Source of the DNA: Haloarcula litorea
GTDB taxonomy: Archaea; Halobacteriota; Halobacteria; Halobacteriales; Haloarculaceae
NCBI RefSeq assembly: GCF_029338195.1
Contig: NZ_CP119781.1
Coordinates: 62,001-126,000, forward strand
Direction of reading: 5' to 3'
Length of the DNA stretch: 64,000 nt
Position numbers and translations under genes: made by a program. Positions 15,492 to 23,547 of this stretch are shown piece after piece. The notes under the pieces are model-generated. The model searched no databases. It had not been told where the DNA came from and saw only the letters and a program-made list of their open reading frames with translations. Every line of letters starts with the position of its first letter. Position 1 is the first letter of the stretch.

Positions 15492-16031
15492 ATGACCGAA
15501 GACGAATCGAACTCCAAGGGGCTGATGGAGCGCCAGACCACGGGTGAAGATCGAGTGAGGATGGCCGCCCGGCAGCTGTCGGAGCCGCGGACGGCCAACT
15601 GGATCGCCTCCGAAGCGGGCTGGTCACACGAGCCGACCAAGCGGGTCCTCGAACGTCTCGTCGACGATGGTATCCTCCACCGTGATGAGAGCGGGACGCA
15701 CACGACGTACTACCCCGATTACCGCCGCCAGGCGATGCAGGAAGCGATGCGCCTCCGGGATAGCGGGCACACTGTCGAGGAACTCACGGACCGGCTCGCC
15801 GATATGAAGGCGCAGATCCGCGACTGGGAGGACGAATTCGACGTCGAGTCGCCGAATCAGCTTCGCGGAACGCTCGCCGAGGAGGGTCTCGACGCCGACG
15901 AAGAAGACCGCCGGCGTGAGATTGCCCGCGAGTGGGAACATCTCCAGCGGCGCATCGACATCGTCGGCTTCGCCATCCGCGAATGGGACTTCCTTACACC
16001 AACGAACGAGCCTGCCGAGGCCAGTAGCTGA
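15492..16031 (+). CDS. Winged-helix DNA-binding protein (haloarchaeal DUF7342-like)
   Basis: A 179-residue protein. Residues 20-75 form a winged helix: ARQLSEPRTANWIASEAGWS, then PTKRVLERLVDDGIL and a wing ending THTTYYPDY. The C-terminal half is charged and helical, perhaps a dimerising coiled coil (EELTDRLADMKAQIRDWEDE). Haloarchaeal proteins of this kind are often seen beside integrases; the DUF number is from memory. It heads a three-gene set (regulator, unknown protein, integrase), with the next gene 3 bases downstream, so it may regulate integration or excision of the element. Confidence 0.6.
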   Translation: MTEDESNSKGLMERQTTGEDRVRMAARQLSEPRTANWIASEAGWSHEPTKRVLERLVDDGILHRDESGTHTTYYPDYRRQAMQEAMRLRDSGHTVEELTDRLADMKAQIRDWEDEFDVESPNQLRGTLAEEGLDADEEDRRREIAREWEHLQRRIDIVGFAIREWDFLTPTNEPAEASS

Positions 16032-16034
16032 CGG

Positions 16035-16493
16035 ATGTCGGTCCCGCATCCCGGTGGCGACCCGAACGCAAACCTCTACGCCCAGCTGAAGCGGGACGTC
16101 CTCGATCGTGTACCACAGATCACGACGGTCGAGTTCGTTCCTGATGATATCGAGGCCAAGCAGCTGCGGGCCCGTTTTGATCCGGCCCGCCTTTCTCCTT
16201 CGATAGGGCCTGAGTCGCCAGAACTGTCCATCAAGTGGTATCGACAGGACCCCCACGATTGGTTCCGTATCAACTACACCGACCCGAACACGGGCTTTCA
16301 CGCTGGCTGGCACCAGGACGAAGACCATCCAGATCTCGGACGAACGCATTTCCAGTACGCAGCCGACGATGAGGAAGATCGCTGGGGAATCACGTTCGAC
16401 CACGAGACCCCCTCGCTAATCCTCTGGGAGATCATCGAAGCGCTCCTCGAGGATGTCCGTCCAACCTACCAGTACGGGAACGAGGACTCATGA
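16035..16493 (+). CDS. Unrecognised haloarchaeal protein, integrase operon
   Basis: A 152-residue soluble protein, acidic and rich in aromatic residues, with no signal peptide or membrane helix. The first part (NLYAQLKRDVLDRVPQITTV) looks helical and the rest strand-rich (WYRQDPHDWFRINYTDP, HFQYAADDEEDRWGITFDH). I do not recognise a family motif. It sits between the winged-helix regulator (3 bases away) and the integrase, whose start codon overlaps its stop, so it is very likely translated with them and may assist recombination (inference). Confidence 0.6.
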   Translation: MSVPHPGGDPNANLYAQLKRDVLDRVPQITTVEFVPDDIEAKQLRARFDPARLSPSIGPESPELSIKWYRQDPHDWFRINYTDPNTGFHAGWHQDEDHPDLGRTHFQYAADDEEDRWGITFDHETPSLILWEIIEALLEDVRPTYQYGNEDS

Positions 16494-17728
16494 CACCACG
16501 AGAACGCGCCGACCGGTCGCTTGCGAGCTCTTTCGAACGGTATCTCCAGGACAAGGGGAAGGGTCGTGGTGGCGACGGCGGGAACTATCGACGGAACGCA
16601 GCGCGTGAGCTGGAGCGGTTTGCCGAGTGGGCCGCCGGCGACCGTGGTGACGACGACTGGACCGGGATCGTTCCCGACGACGTCGACCGGGAGCCGACCT
16701 TCGACGATCTCGACGAACGCGTCTTCCGGGAGTACGCCCGGCATCTCAGTGGAGATCGCGGACTCAAGCAGAACACGGTACAAACCTATTATCGCTATAT
16801 CTCCGCGTGGTGTGGCTGGTGTGTCAACGAGGGGTACCTCGAAGCGCATTACGCGCAGCGAGCGAGTGCGATGGCGCCGTTGCCGGAGGACGACGGTCGC
16901 AAGCCCGGCGACCAGCAGGCCTGGACGTCCGAGCAGCGCCACGCACTCACCCGCCACGTCGACGAACGGGCCCGCGACGCCATCGAGACGTACACGACAC
17001 TCCCGGAGGACACTGACTCCCTAGACAAGCAGCGAGCGCGCTACGCGGCGCTGAAGGCGGCTCGTGACCGGGCTCTGGTGTTCGTCCTCGCGTACACCGC
17101 CGTTCGCGTCGGGGAACTCCTCCGGGATCCGAACGACCCACGCCGGCGCGGTGTCCGCTGGGAGGATCTCTCCCTCGACGACGGGAGTATGGACGTCTAC
17201 CGGAAGAAACAGCAGTGGGACGCCGCGAGTCTCCCCGACCCGGTGATTTCGCCGCTGCGGAGCTACCGGAAACTGATGGATCCGCCAGCGGACCGATGGC
17301 CAGTGTTCCCAACGTTCGATCAGCGGACACTCGCGACGCACGTCCGAGAGGAGCTCGCTGACCGAGGGCTACAACCGGACGCCATCGACGAGTACCGTGA
17401 TGAGTTCGCTCGCGACCTTTTACTTACGCTTGAGGAGGATATCCGACCTCCTTCTATCACGACTGATGGCGCGCGGTCGATTCTCAAACGACTCTCCGAG
17501 GAAGGAGAGGTTGACATTGATCACCCGAAACACGACTATCTCGCTCCTCACGGCGGTCGGCGAGGTATGGGAGAGGTCCTCGTCAGAGCGTTTGGCTATA
17601 CAGTCGCAGCCCGATATCTCGACAATTCGGAGGAGATGGTTCGCGAGCGCTATTCCCACATCGAAGCGGGCGAGCTTGGAGACGTGGCGACTGAAGCTCT
17701 CGACGAGGTTGACCACATAGGGACGTGA
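16490..17728 (+). CDS. Tyrosine recombinase / integrase
   Basis: A 412-residue site-specific recombinase. The N-terminal SAM-like core-binding domain spans about 10-110 (LASSFERYLQDKGKG, HLSGDRGLKQNTVQTYYRY). The catalytic domain has AVRVGELL (first Arg, about 206), HGGRRGM (H-x-x-R, about 354-357) and the nucleophile in VRERYSHIE (Tyr about 387). The length is full and no frameshift is seen. It should integrate or excise a mobile element or resolve replicon multimers. No tRNA gene or obvious attachment-site duplication was found in the flanking sequence, so multimer resolution of the replicon remains an alternative. Confidence 0.85.
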   Translation: MTPRERADRSLASSFERYLQDKGKGRGGDGGNYRRNAARELERFAEWAAGDRGDDDWTGIVPDDVDREPTFDDLDERVFREYARHLSGDRGLKQNTVQTYYRYISAWCGWCVNEGYLEAHYAQRASAMAPLPEDDGRKPGDQQAWTSEQRHALTRHVDERARDAIETYTTLPEDTDSLDKQRARYAALKAARDRALVFVLAYTAVRVGELLRDPNDPRRRGVRWEDLSLDDGSMDVYRKKQQWDAASLPDPVISPLRSYRKLMDPPADRWPVFPTFDQRTLATHVREELADRGLQPDAIDEYRDEFARDLLLTLEEDIRPPSITTDGARSILKRLSEEGEVDIDHPKHDYLAPHGGRRGMGEVLVRAFGYTVAARYLDNSEEMVRERYSHIEAGELGDVATEALDEVDHIGT

Positions 17729-17870
17729 CCCACCCTCTACAGTTGCTCCCGGTTGATGCTGTGAGCGACACGTACGTTGATAGTGAGTGACTACGTTACT
17801 CTCTAGCAGACCGACTGAACGATTCCGACCCCGAACTCGACCGTGAACAAGCCATCAATTCAGTGTACCC

Positions 17871-18509
17871 ATGCCAGTCGATCCCGTCTGTGGGATGGAA
17901 ATCCCACCCGAATCTGCCGAAGCGACTACCGAGTACGAAGGCGAGTCGTTCCACTTCTGCTCGAACGACTGCCAAGCGTTGTTCGATAGCGCTCCCGAGA
18001 AGTACGTCGAGACGCCACACCCTCACCTCATCGAGACAGGCGGTGCCATCATCCCTCGTCTGCCATACGGCCGTGCGAAAGGTGAATTTGACATCGATAT
18101 TGCAGACCCCACGTCGCTCCAAGAGGGCGACAGTGTCCGTTTCTCGAAGGAGATTACGGACGACGACGTCCGGAAATTCGCCGAAGCGACCAGCGACACG
18201 AACGCCCTCCACCTCAACGATGCGTTCGCGGAGAAGACCCGGTTCGGCCACCGGATCGTCCACGGGACACTCGTCTCGGGACTGATCAGCGCGGCACTGG
18301 CGTGCTTTCCCGGGCTCACGATCTACATCTCGCAAAACCTAGAGTTCCAACAGCCCGTGGACATCGGCGAGACACTGACGGCTCGATGTAAAATCGTCGA
18401 TGACCTCGACGGTGCCCGGTATCGCCTCACAACTCGAATCGAGAACGACGCCGACGAAATCGTGTTGGACGGAACAGCGACGGTTTTGATCGATCCGATG
18501 CCGGAGTGA
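17871..18509 (+). CDS. YHS-MaoC fusion, (R)-enoyl-CoA hydratase-like
   Basis: A 212-residue fusion. Residues 1-45 form a YHS metal-binding domain (VDPVCGMEI, FHFCSNDC). Residues 75-210 form a MaoC/hot-dog hydratase domain: FAEATSDTNALHLND and FGHRIVHGTLVSGL carry the catalytic Asp/His type residues of PhaJ-like hydratases. PhaJ converts enoyl-CoA from beta-oxidation to (R)-3-hydroxyacyl-CoA, the substrate of PHA synthase. The PHA synthase gene starts 24 bases downstream, which supports this role. The YHS addition is unusual and fits a region full of YHS/TRASH domains. Confidence 0.78.
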   Translation: MPVDPVCGMEIPPESAEATTEYEGESFHFCSNDCQALFDSAPEKYVETPHPHLIETGGAIIPRLPYGRAKGEFDIDIADPTSLQEGDSVRFSKEITDDDVRKFAEATSDTNALHLNDAFAEKTRFGHRIVHGTLVSGLISAALACFPGLTIYISQNLEFQQPVDIGETLTARCKIVDDLDGARYRLTTRIENDADEIVLDGTATVLIDPMPE

Positions 18510-18533
18510 TCACCAGCACGTTCGACACCAGTA

Positions 18534-19862
18534 ATGGCCATGCACCCATTTACAGCGCCTCTCGAATTGCAGCGTCGAACGCTCGAAAGAAGCGCAGATG
18601 CCGTCGAGACGATACGTTTCCTTCCGGAACGCCTCGACGACCTCGCCTCTGTCGAGGTCGGGCAGACGCCAAGTGAGGTCATCTATTCGGAGAACAAACT
18701 CGACCTTTTGCACTACGAACCCCTGACCGACGACCGGCACGACGCGCCCCTACTCGTCGTCTACGCGCTGATCAATCGCCCCTATATCCTCGATCTCCAG
18801 CCCGACAAGAGCGTCGTACGACGCTTCCTCGAGGATGGCTTCGACGTCTATCTCATCGATTGGGGGGAACCGTCCCGACTCGACGCGTCGCTAACGCTGG
18901 GCGACTACGTGAATCGATACATCGACAACTGCGTCGACGTCGTCCGAGAGCGAACTGGAACTGACGAGATCAACGTCCTCGGCTACTGCATGGGCGGGAC
19001 ACTGAGCACGATATACGCGGCGCTCCATCCCGAGAAGGTTAGCAATCTCGGCCTCATGGCGACGGGGCTGTGTTTCGACGATACAGGTGGTATTCTCGAA
19101 CAGTGGGGGAGCGAGGAGTACTTCGACCCGGGAGCGATCACCGAGACCTACGGGAACGTGCCGGCGGAGTTTCTCGCGGCTGGTTTCGCCCAGATAAATC
19201 CCGTCGATACCTACTTCGGGAAGTACACGATCCTGTTCGACAATCTCGACGACAAGACGGCCGTCGAGAACTTCGGCCGGATGGAACGCTGGGTGCGTGA
19301 CGGGGTCGACGTCGCGGGCGAGGCCTACCGCCAGTTCATCGAGGACATCTACCAGGCGAATGCTCTCTACCGGAACGAACTGGTACTGGATGGCGACCCC
19401 GTCGACATCGAGAACCTCACGATACCGGTCTTACAGATCATCGGCTCGTTCGATCACCTCATCCCACCGGGGGCCAGCAAACCATTCACGGACGTGATCC
19501 CGAGCGAGGACACCGACATCTACGAGTTCCCGACTGGGCACGTCGGAATGGCCGTCTCGGGCAAGGCCCACGCGGAACTGTGGCCCCGCGTGGCGACGTG
19601 GTTCCGGGAACGGTCGGTGACTTCGACCCACGGATCAGATACGACCGGCGCGAGCGAGGTTCCAGAGAGACCCGACCAGGAACAGTCGTTACAGAAGCTC
19701 GACGGCATCGGGCCGGCGTACGAGGAGCGTCTCCACGACGCCGGAATTTCTACGGTGAGTATGCTCGCAGGCTCGGATCCGGCCGCGCTCGCCGAGCGAC
19801 TGGGTATCAGTGGTTCACGAGTGTCGTCGTGGGTCGAGCAAGCCCAACAGCTCTCCAGCTAG
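18534..19862 (+). CDS. phaC: Poly(3-hydroxyalkanoate) synthase subunit PhaC with C-terminal HhH domain
   Basis: A 442-residue class III-type PHA synthase. It has the alpha/beta-hydrolase fold with lipase-like box GYCMGG (C152), Asp in GSFDHLIPP (D307) and His in PTGHVGMA (H336), the Cys-Asp-His triad. Residues 385-442 form a helix-hairpin-helix-like tail (LDGIGPAYEERLHDAGIS), an add-on seen in some haloarchaeal proteins. It polymerises (R)-3-hydroxyacyl-CoA into storage granules. Class III enzymes need PhaE, which is not in this window; it may be encoded elsewhere. The gene follows the YHS-MaoC hydratase and is probably in one operon with it. Confidence 0.9.
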   Translation: MAMHPFTAPLELQRRTLERSADAVETIRFLPERLDDLASVEVGQTPSEVIYSENKLDLLHYEPLTDDRHDAPLLVVYALINRPYILDLQPDKSVVRRFLEDGFDVYLIDWGEPSRLDASLTLGDYVNRYIDNCVDVVRERTGTDEINVLGYCMGGTLSTIYAALHPEKVSNLGLMATGLCFDDTGGILEQWGSEEYFDPGAITETYGNVPAEFLAAGFAQINPVDTYFGKYTILFDNLDDKTAVENFGRMERWVRDGVDVAGEAYRQFIEDIYQANALYRNELVLDGDPVDIENLTIPVLQIIGSFDHLIPPGASKPFTDVIPSEDTDIYEFPTGHVGMAVSGKAHAELWPRVATWFRERSVTSTHGSDTTGASEVPERPDQEQSLQKLDGIGPAYEERLHDAGISTVSMLAGSDPAALAERLGISGSRVSSWVEQAQQLSS

Positions 19863-19918
19863 TTCGCTCATCGCGCTGTTTCCCGGACAGTTACCTCGGT
19901 GATATCTCCGACGGATCC

Positions 19919-20509
19919 CTATGTGACGACGATTCCACCGTCGATTTCCATGTATGGGTGTCCATAGCCACAGTAGGTCAGGCAGCTCAGCGTGTAATCG
20001 CCCCGTTGCGTCGCTCCTAACTGTCGCACGATGGGTCTGGTGGCATTTTGGGGGAGTGAGACAGGGTGCATCATCATCCCGCCGCCCATGTGGACCTGTC
20101 CGGAGGGCATGATCGCGAGGCTATGATCTGGGTACTGCTCGTTTGCTTCTTCGAGTAGCTCGTGGAAGTCGCCGTCGGATGGGGCCGGGATTCGTTCCGT
20201 ATTTCGTTCTTCGAGGGCCTCGTGGTCGGGTAGGGTGTCTCGGATCGTCGGCGGAAGGGACTGGACGGCCTGACTCGCGAGCGTGTTGAACGAAACGACA
20301 CGCAGAACATCGTTCCGTTGCAGGCTAATGCGGTCCTGTTCCTCCCCGGATTCGTCGACGATGACGAACCCCCAGTGATACGCGCCGACGTAGATCGTTC
20401 GATCGACGCCGCCGCTGCTTCCCGGGAGATTGCCGACGCAGCCCGAGAGACTTGCGAGGCCGGCTCCGAGCGTCGTGAGGAACTCGCGCCGCTGTACTGT
20501 CGGGGCCAT
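19919..20509 (-). CDS. Exported CuA-type cupredoxin (COX2-like domain)
   Basis: A 196-residue protein with a Tat lipoprotein-like N-terminus (RREFLTTLG, then LSGC). The C-terminal motif CLTYCGYGHPYM is C-x3-C-x3-H-x2-M, the binuclear CuA ligand pattern of cytochrome oxidase subunit II, and an upstream His sits in YHWGF. The middle carries a Met/His-rich loop (VHMGGGMMMHPV). It should be a membrane-anchored electron-transfer protein facing outside. It lacks the two membrane helices of ordinary COX2, and no oxidase subunit I is encoded nearby, so it may serve a different acceptor or store copper (inference). Confidence 0.72.
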   Translation of the reverse strand: MAPTVQRREFLTTLGAGLASLSGCVGNLPGSSGGVDRTIYVGAYHWGFVIVDESGEEQDRISLQRNDVLRVVSFNTLASQAVQSLPPTIRDTLPDHEALEERNTERIPAPSDGDFHELLEEANEQYPDHSLAIMPSGQVHMGGGMMMHPVSLPQNATRPIVRQLGATQRGDYTLSCLTYCGYGHPYMEIDGGIVVT

Positions 20510-20518
20510 GATTACAGA

Positions 20519-20887
20519 CTACTGCGACTCCTCGCTGGTGAGTTTCGCCCGCCGTTCCTCGAACTCCTCGTCGGAGAGATCGCCGCGTGCGTACGCGACG
20601 CGGAGTTCCTCGAGTGCTCTGTCAGTAGTCAGGGACGACCCGACACCACCGACGAGGCCGCGATAGAGGAGATAGCCGATGCCGACGAGGACGACGAGCC
20701 AGACGAGCATCATCCCGATGCCCCACAGCGGCGAGAGGCCACCGGCCGTGCCGCCGCCCCACCACCAGCCCATCATCCCCATCATCGGGGCGGCGAAGAC
20801 CATCATCAGCATCGGGAACAGGACGATCACCGCGAGGACGATCAGGACGATGCGGAGCAGGCCGTCGGAGGAGCGCTCTGTCGACAT
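20519..20887 (-). CDS. SHOCT-domain membrane protein, copy 1
   Basis: A 122-residue protein. There are two membrane helices (about 10-35 and 55-80) separated by a Met/Gly/Trp-rich stretch (MMGMMGWWWGGG), then a C-terminal SHOCT domain (LEELRVAYARGDLSDEEFEE). SHOCT is a short helical oligomerisation module. The start at 20887 (MSTERSS) is preferred to an upstream in-frame ATG. It is one of four such proteins within 3.4 kb, all near copper-linked genes. Function is unknown; metal binding by the Met-rich segment is a guess. Confidence 0.7.
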   Translation of the reverse strand: MSTERSSDGLLRIVLIVLAVIVLFPMLMMVFAAPMMGMMGWWWGGGTAGGLSPLWGIGMMLVWLVVLVGIGYLLYRGLVGGVGSSLTTDRALEELRVAYARGDLSDEEFEERRAKLTSEESQ

Positions 20888-21016
20888 GGTATACCAGTAG
20901 AGACGTTCGTCGACTACGGGCATAAAGTTGGTCGGCTGCCAGTACTGCTCCGGGAATGGCCTGAAAGTGGGAGACAGATACGATGTTGCTCCGCGTCGTT
21001 AGCTAAGCGAAGCCGC

Positions 21017-21238
21017 TCAGCAGCAGTCGTTTTTGTCGGGTGACCACTCGCACGCGTCGCCCGTCGTCAGGTCGTGTTCGTCGATGTACACGGAGAGGCA
21101 CGCGTAGTTACAGAAGTACGCGGGAGAGCCGCAATCATCGGTGCAGTCTCGAACACAGATGGGATCGTGATCGAAGATTCTCGACCCGCAGTACGCACAC
21201 GTCTCGTCGGCGTCGGGGAGTTCGACAGTCGTAGCCAT
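21017..21238 (-). CDS. Small Cys-rich protein, TRASH/MYM-like zinc finger
   Basis: A 73-residue soluble protein with 11 cysteines. CAYCGSRI starts a finger and YFCNYACLSVYIDEH resembles the FC-x2-x-C strand-helix of TRASH/YHS or MYM-type fingers. The central VRDCTDDCGS and the terminal NDCC add further ligands. Such fingers bind zinc or sense metals. It follows the 54-residue finger protein by 7 bases on the same strand, so the pair is probably one operon. Confidence 0.6.
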   Translation of the reverse strand: MATTVELPDADETCAYCGSRIFDHDPICVRDCTDDCGSPAYFCNYACLSVYIDEHDLTTGDACEWSPDKNDCC

Positions 21239-21245
21239 CGTGCTA

Positions 21246-21410
21246 TTAGAATTCGATCGCTCCGATCATCGGCTCACCAACACACTTTGGACAGACGTCG
21301 GTGTCGTATTTCGCCATACAGTGCTGGTGGCAGGTGATTCCACAGTGCTCGCAGACGAACACCTCGTCGTCGCTGGCACACTGTGACTCACAGATGTAGC
21401 ACCGAACCAT
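21246..21410 (-). CDS. 54-residue PHD/RING-like (C4HC3) zinc-finger protein
   Basis: The whole protein is one finger: CYIC, then 12 residues, CEHC, then GITC-H-QH-C, then CPKC. The spacing C-x2-C-x12-C-x2-C-x4-H-x2-C-x8-C-x2-C follows the PHD/RING cross-brace order C4HC3. It begins MVRCYICESQ and ends GAIEF. It is upstream of another Cys-rich protein, 7 bases away. Binuclear treble-clef mini-proteins of this kind are described in archaea, but the function here is unknown. A link to the ubiquitin-like cassette 12 kb away cannot be claimed from the sequence. Confidence 0.6.
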   Translation of the reverse strand: MVRCYICESQCASDDEVFVCEHCGITCHQHCMAKYDTDVCPKCVGEPMIGAIEF

Positions 21411-21480
21411 GGTTCCTAGAACGTAGGGTGGGGACCGGCATAAATCGCCGTGCTCACCACTCTCTTCTGATTATACGTGC

Positions 21481-22251
21481 TCAGTCTGGCTGATCCTCTC
21501 CTAACCGCTCCTGTCGTCGCTGAAACTCCTCCTCGTCGATATCGCCGCGTGCGTATCGTCGCTGGAGGGTTTCCATCGCGGAATCATCTCCCAGTGAAGA
21601 CGCATCTCCCCGACGCAGTGCCCAGTAGAGGAATCCGCCGACTAGTCCGAGCATTCCGAGTGCCCCGCCGACGAACGGCAGTCCGCCGCCCCAGCCGCCG
21701 TTCATCATTCCGGGCCCACGACCCATTCCTGGACCCATCATTCCATCACCAGGAGTCCCATTACTGCCCGCGCTCGACCCGTACGCGACAGCGCCTCGCT
21801 CGACGATCGTGTCGCTGTCCGGCACGTCGCCGTCTGGAATCGGGCTCTCTTCGGCCGGACCGCCAGGGCTGCCAACGACGATGCGACCGACCATCCCTAT
21901 CGACTTGTGCGGGATGCAGTAGTAGTCGTACGTGCCCGGTTCCTCGAAGGTGTGCTCGAATCCCCCAGACGAAATGACCCCACTATCGAATGCAGTGGCG
22001 GCATCAGGAATCCGACTCTCGTAGGCCGTCGCTGAGTGTGCTCCGGCCGCAATCTCGAACCTGACGGTCGTGCCGGGCTTGACGTGGAGTCCAATCGGGT
22101 CGAAGTAGTTGTTCCCCATCCTAACGACGGGCTGCTCCTGGGCAGTGGCTGTCCGGGTGAGTCCCGCTGTCGCGACCGTGCCGGCCCCGAGCGCTCCCAA
22201 AAACTGCCGTCTACTGTAGTTCGTTATCTGTGTCATTTGGTTTTTCGTCAT
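21481..22251 (-). CDS. Exported halocyanin-like blue-copper protein with membrane anchor and SHOCT tail
   Basis: A 256-residue protein with a Tat signal (SRRQFLGALGAG). Residues 35-135 form a plastocyanin/halocyanin domain with a type 1 copper site (His in AGAHSATAY; Cys/His/Met in YYCIPHKSIGM). A Met/Gly-rich segment (GDGMMGPGMGRG) and one membrane helix follow, then a SHOCT domain (METLQRRYARGDIDEEEF). The ATG at 22251 overlaps the thioredoxin-like gene's TGA (ATGA), which fixes the start; the longer open frame upstream lies over that other gene. This is SHOCT copy 2 of the region, here fused to a copper protein. Confidence 0.78.
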   Translation of the reverse strand: MTKNQMTQITNYSRRQFLGALGAGTVATAGLTRTATAQEQPVVRMGNNYFDPIGLHVKPGTTVRFEIAAGAHSATAYESRIPDAATAFDSGVISSGGFEHTFEEPGTYDYYCIPHKSIGMVGRIVVGSPGGPAEESPIPDGDVPDSDTIVERGAVAYGSSAGSNGTPGDGMMGPGMGRGPGMMNGGWGGGLPFVGGALGMLGLVGGFLYWALRRGDASSLGDDSAMETLQRRYARGDIDEEEFQRRQERLGEDQPD

Positions 22252-22556
22252 CTGCGTATGATGCTGGCCAGCCGTTCCGTGAGTCCGGCCGATTGCTGGT
22301 CTGCGTCTTCGATAGCCGCCTCCAGCTCGTCTCGATCGACGATGCCGATGAACTCGGCGGTCCGGTCCCCGTCCGCGTACACCAGCGTCGTCGGCGTCTT
22401 TCGGACGCCGTACTTCTCGGCCGTCTCCAGATCGGTCTGGATATCGATCTCCCGGAAGTCGACGTCCGGGTACGCCGCCTCGATACCCTCGTTTTTCTCC
22501 CGTTGCGTTGCGCACGCCCCGCAGGTTTCCTGCGTGAAGAGGATTACCTCGGTCAT
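22248..22556 (-). CDS. Thioredoxin/glutaredoxin-like protein
   Basis: A 102-residue thioredoxin fold with active site TCGAC near the N-terminus (ILFTQETCGACATQRE) and the cis-proline loop KTPTTLVYADG. It has no signal peptide and should be cytoplasmic. It is translationally coupled to the halocyanin-SHOCT gene by an ATGA overlap, which suggests thiol or copper handling for that protein (inference). Confidence 0.78.
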   Translation of the reverse strand: MTEVILFTQETCGACATQREKNEGIEAAYPDVDFREIDIQTDLETAEKYGVRKTPTTLVYADGDRTAEFIGIVDRDELEAAIEDADQQSAGLTERLASIIRR

Positions 22557-22678
22557 AGTGGTTAGTATGGTTTTGTGCTTTTAGCACATTTCTATTAATC
22601 ATCGAAAGCTGTGTCCGTCTTGGATTTCAGATTCGAAGGATGGGCACGTGGGTGACCAGGCGTTGGTGGTCGACCCGA

Positions 22679-23032
22679 CTACTCCGAGCGTTCGAGCCTG
22701 TCTCGACGCGCCTCGAACTCTTCGTCGGTCAGGTTGCCGCGCGCGTACGCCATCCGCAGTTCTTCCATTGCGGGATTCTGAGCTGACTGCGAGTCCGTCA
22801 CGCGTCGAAAGACGAGGTAGCCCCCGCCCAGAATGACGAGGAGGAAGACCAGCTGGACGAGCATTCCGACGAGCGGCCACCAGCCACTGGTCGTCCCGTA
22901 TCCGCCCATCATTCCGCCGTAGCCCATCATCCCACCGAAGCCCATCCCCATCGTGAGGAGGGGCAGGATGATGATCGCCCCGAGGATGAGGAGGACGATG
23001 GTCGTCGTGTCGAGCTGGTTCGACGAGGACAT
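22679..23032 (-). CDS. SHOCT-domain membrane protein, copy 3
   Basis: A 117-residue protein with a membrane helix (TIVLLILGAIIILPLLTM), a Met/Gly/Tyr-rich segment (GMMGYGGMMGGYG), a second helix (about 53-75) and a SHOCT domain (MEELRMAYARGNLTDEEFEA). It has the same plan as copy 1. It starts 6 bases after the DUF302 gene stop, so the two are probably one transcript. Confidence 0.72.
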   Translation of the reverse strand: MSSSNQLDTTTIVLLILGAIIILPLLTMGMGFGGMMGYGGMMGGYGTTSGWWPLVGMLVQLVFLLVILGGGYLVFRRVTDSQSAQNPAMEELRMAYARGNLTDEEFEARRDRLERSE

Positions 23033-23038
23033 CGGCTC

Positions 23039-23455
23039 TCAGGCCTCCGACGGTGATTCGAGGTCTTCGGCGATGCTCGCGAGGACGCGCTCGAATCTGT
23101 CGTGAACCTCGGTCGCAATCGAGTCGAGCGCCTCGTTGTCGGCCATCCCGACGAGCTGTTGGGGGTCGACGGCGCTCACCATGATTTCGCCATCGTCGGT
23201 TTCGTAGACGATGACGTTACATGGCAGGAGCGCACCGAGTTCGATCTCCTCGGTCAATCCCTCGTGCGCGAGGGGTGGGTTGCATGCCCCCAGGATGCGG
23301 TATTGTCGGAACTCCTCGCCGAGTTTCTCCTCGAGCGTCGCCTGCACGTCGATGTCGCAGAGCACGCCGAAGCCTTCGTCTTTGAGCGCGTCGATGGTCG
23401 TCTCGACGACGTCGTCGAACTCGGCGGACACTGCCGTTTGTATTGTGTACGTCAT
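23039..23455 (-). CDS. DUF302 family protein
   Basis: A 138-residue soluble protein whose layout fits DUF302: a helix-strand start (FDDVVETTIDALKDEGFGVL), then DIDVQATLEEKLGEEF, then YRILGACNPPLAHEGL and LPCNVIVYE. Function of the family is unknown; members are often found near metal or redox genes, as here. It is upstream of SHOCT copy 3 on the same strand. Confidence 0.82.
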   Translation of the reverse strand: MTYTIQTAVSAEFDDVVETTIDALKDEGFGVLCDIDVQATLEEKLGEEFRQYRILGACNPPLAHEGLTEEIELGALLPCNVIVYETDDGEIMVSAVDPQQLVGMADNEALDSIATEVHDRFERVLASIAEDLESPSEA

Positions 23456-23547
23456 GCAATAGGGTACTCCGTTTGTGGACTTAGTAGTGGGGTTCCGATT
23501 CGGTCATCGCAGGGTGGTTCACCATGCCGGAACCGATACCGCATGGC

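Noticed and set aside
17729-17870. Attachment site next to the integrase.
   Set aside because: No tRNA gene or direct repeat is visible here; an att site cannot be claimed without comparing the empty site.
22252-22602. N-terminal extension of the halocyanin-SHOCT protein.
   Set aside because: It reads out of frame through the thioredoxin-like gene and gives an Arg/Gly-rich sequence; the Tat signal and ATGA overlap fix the start at 22251.
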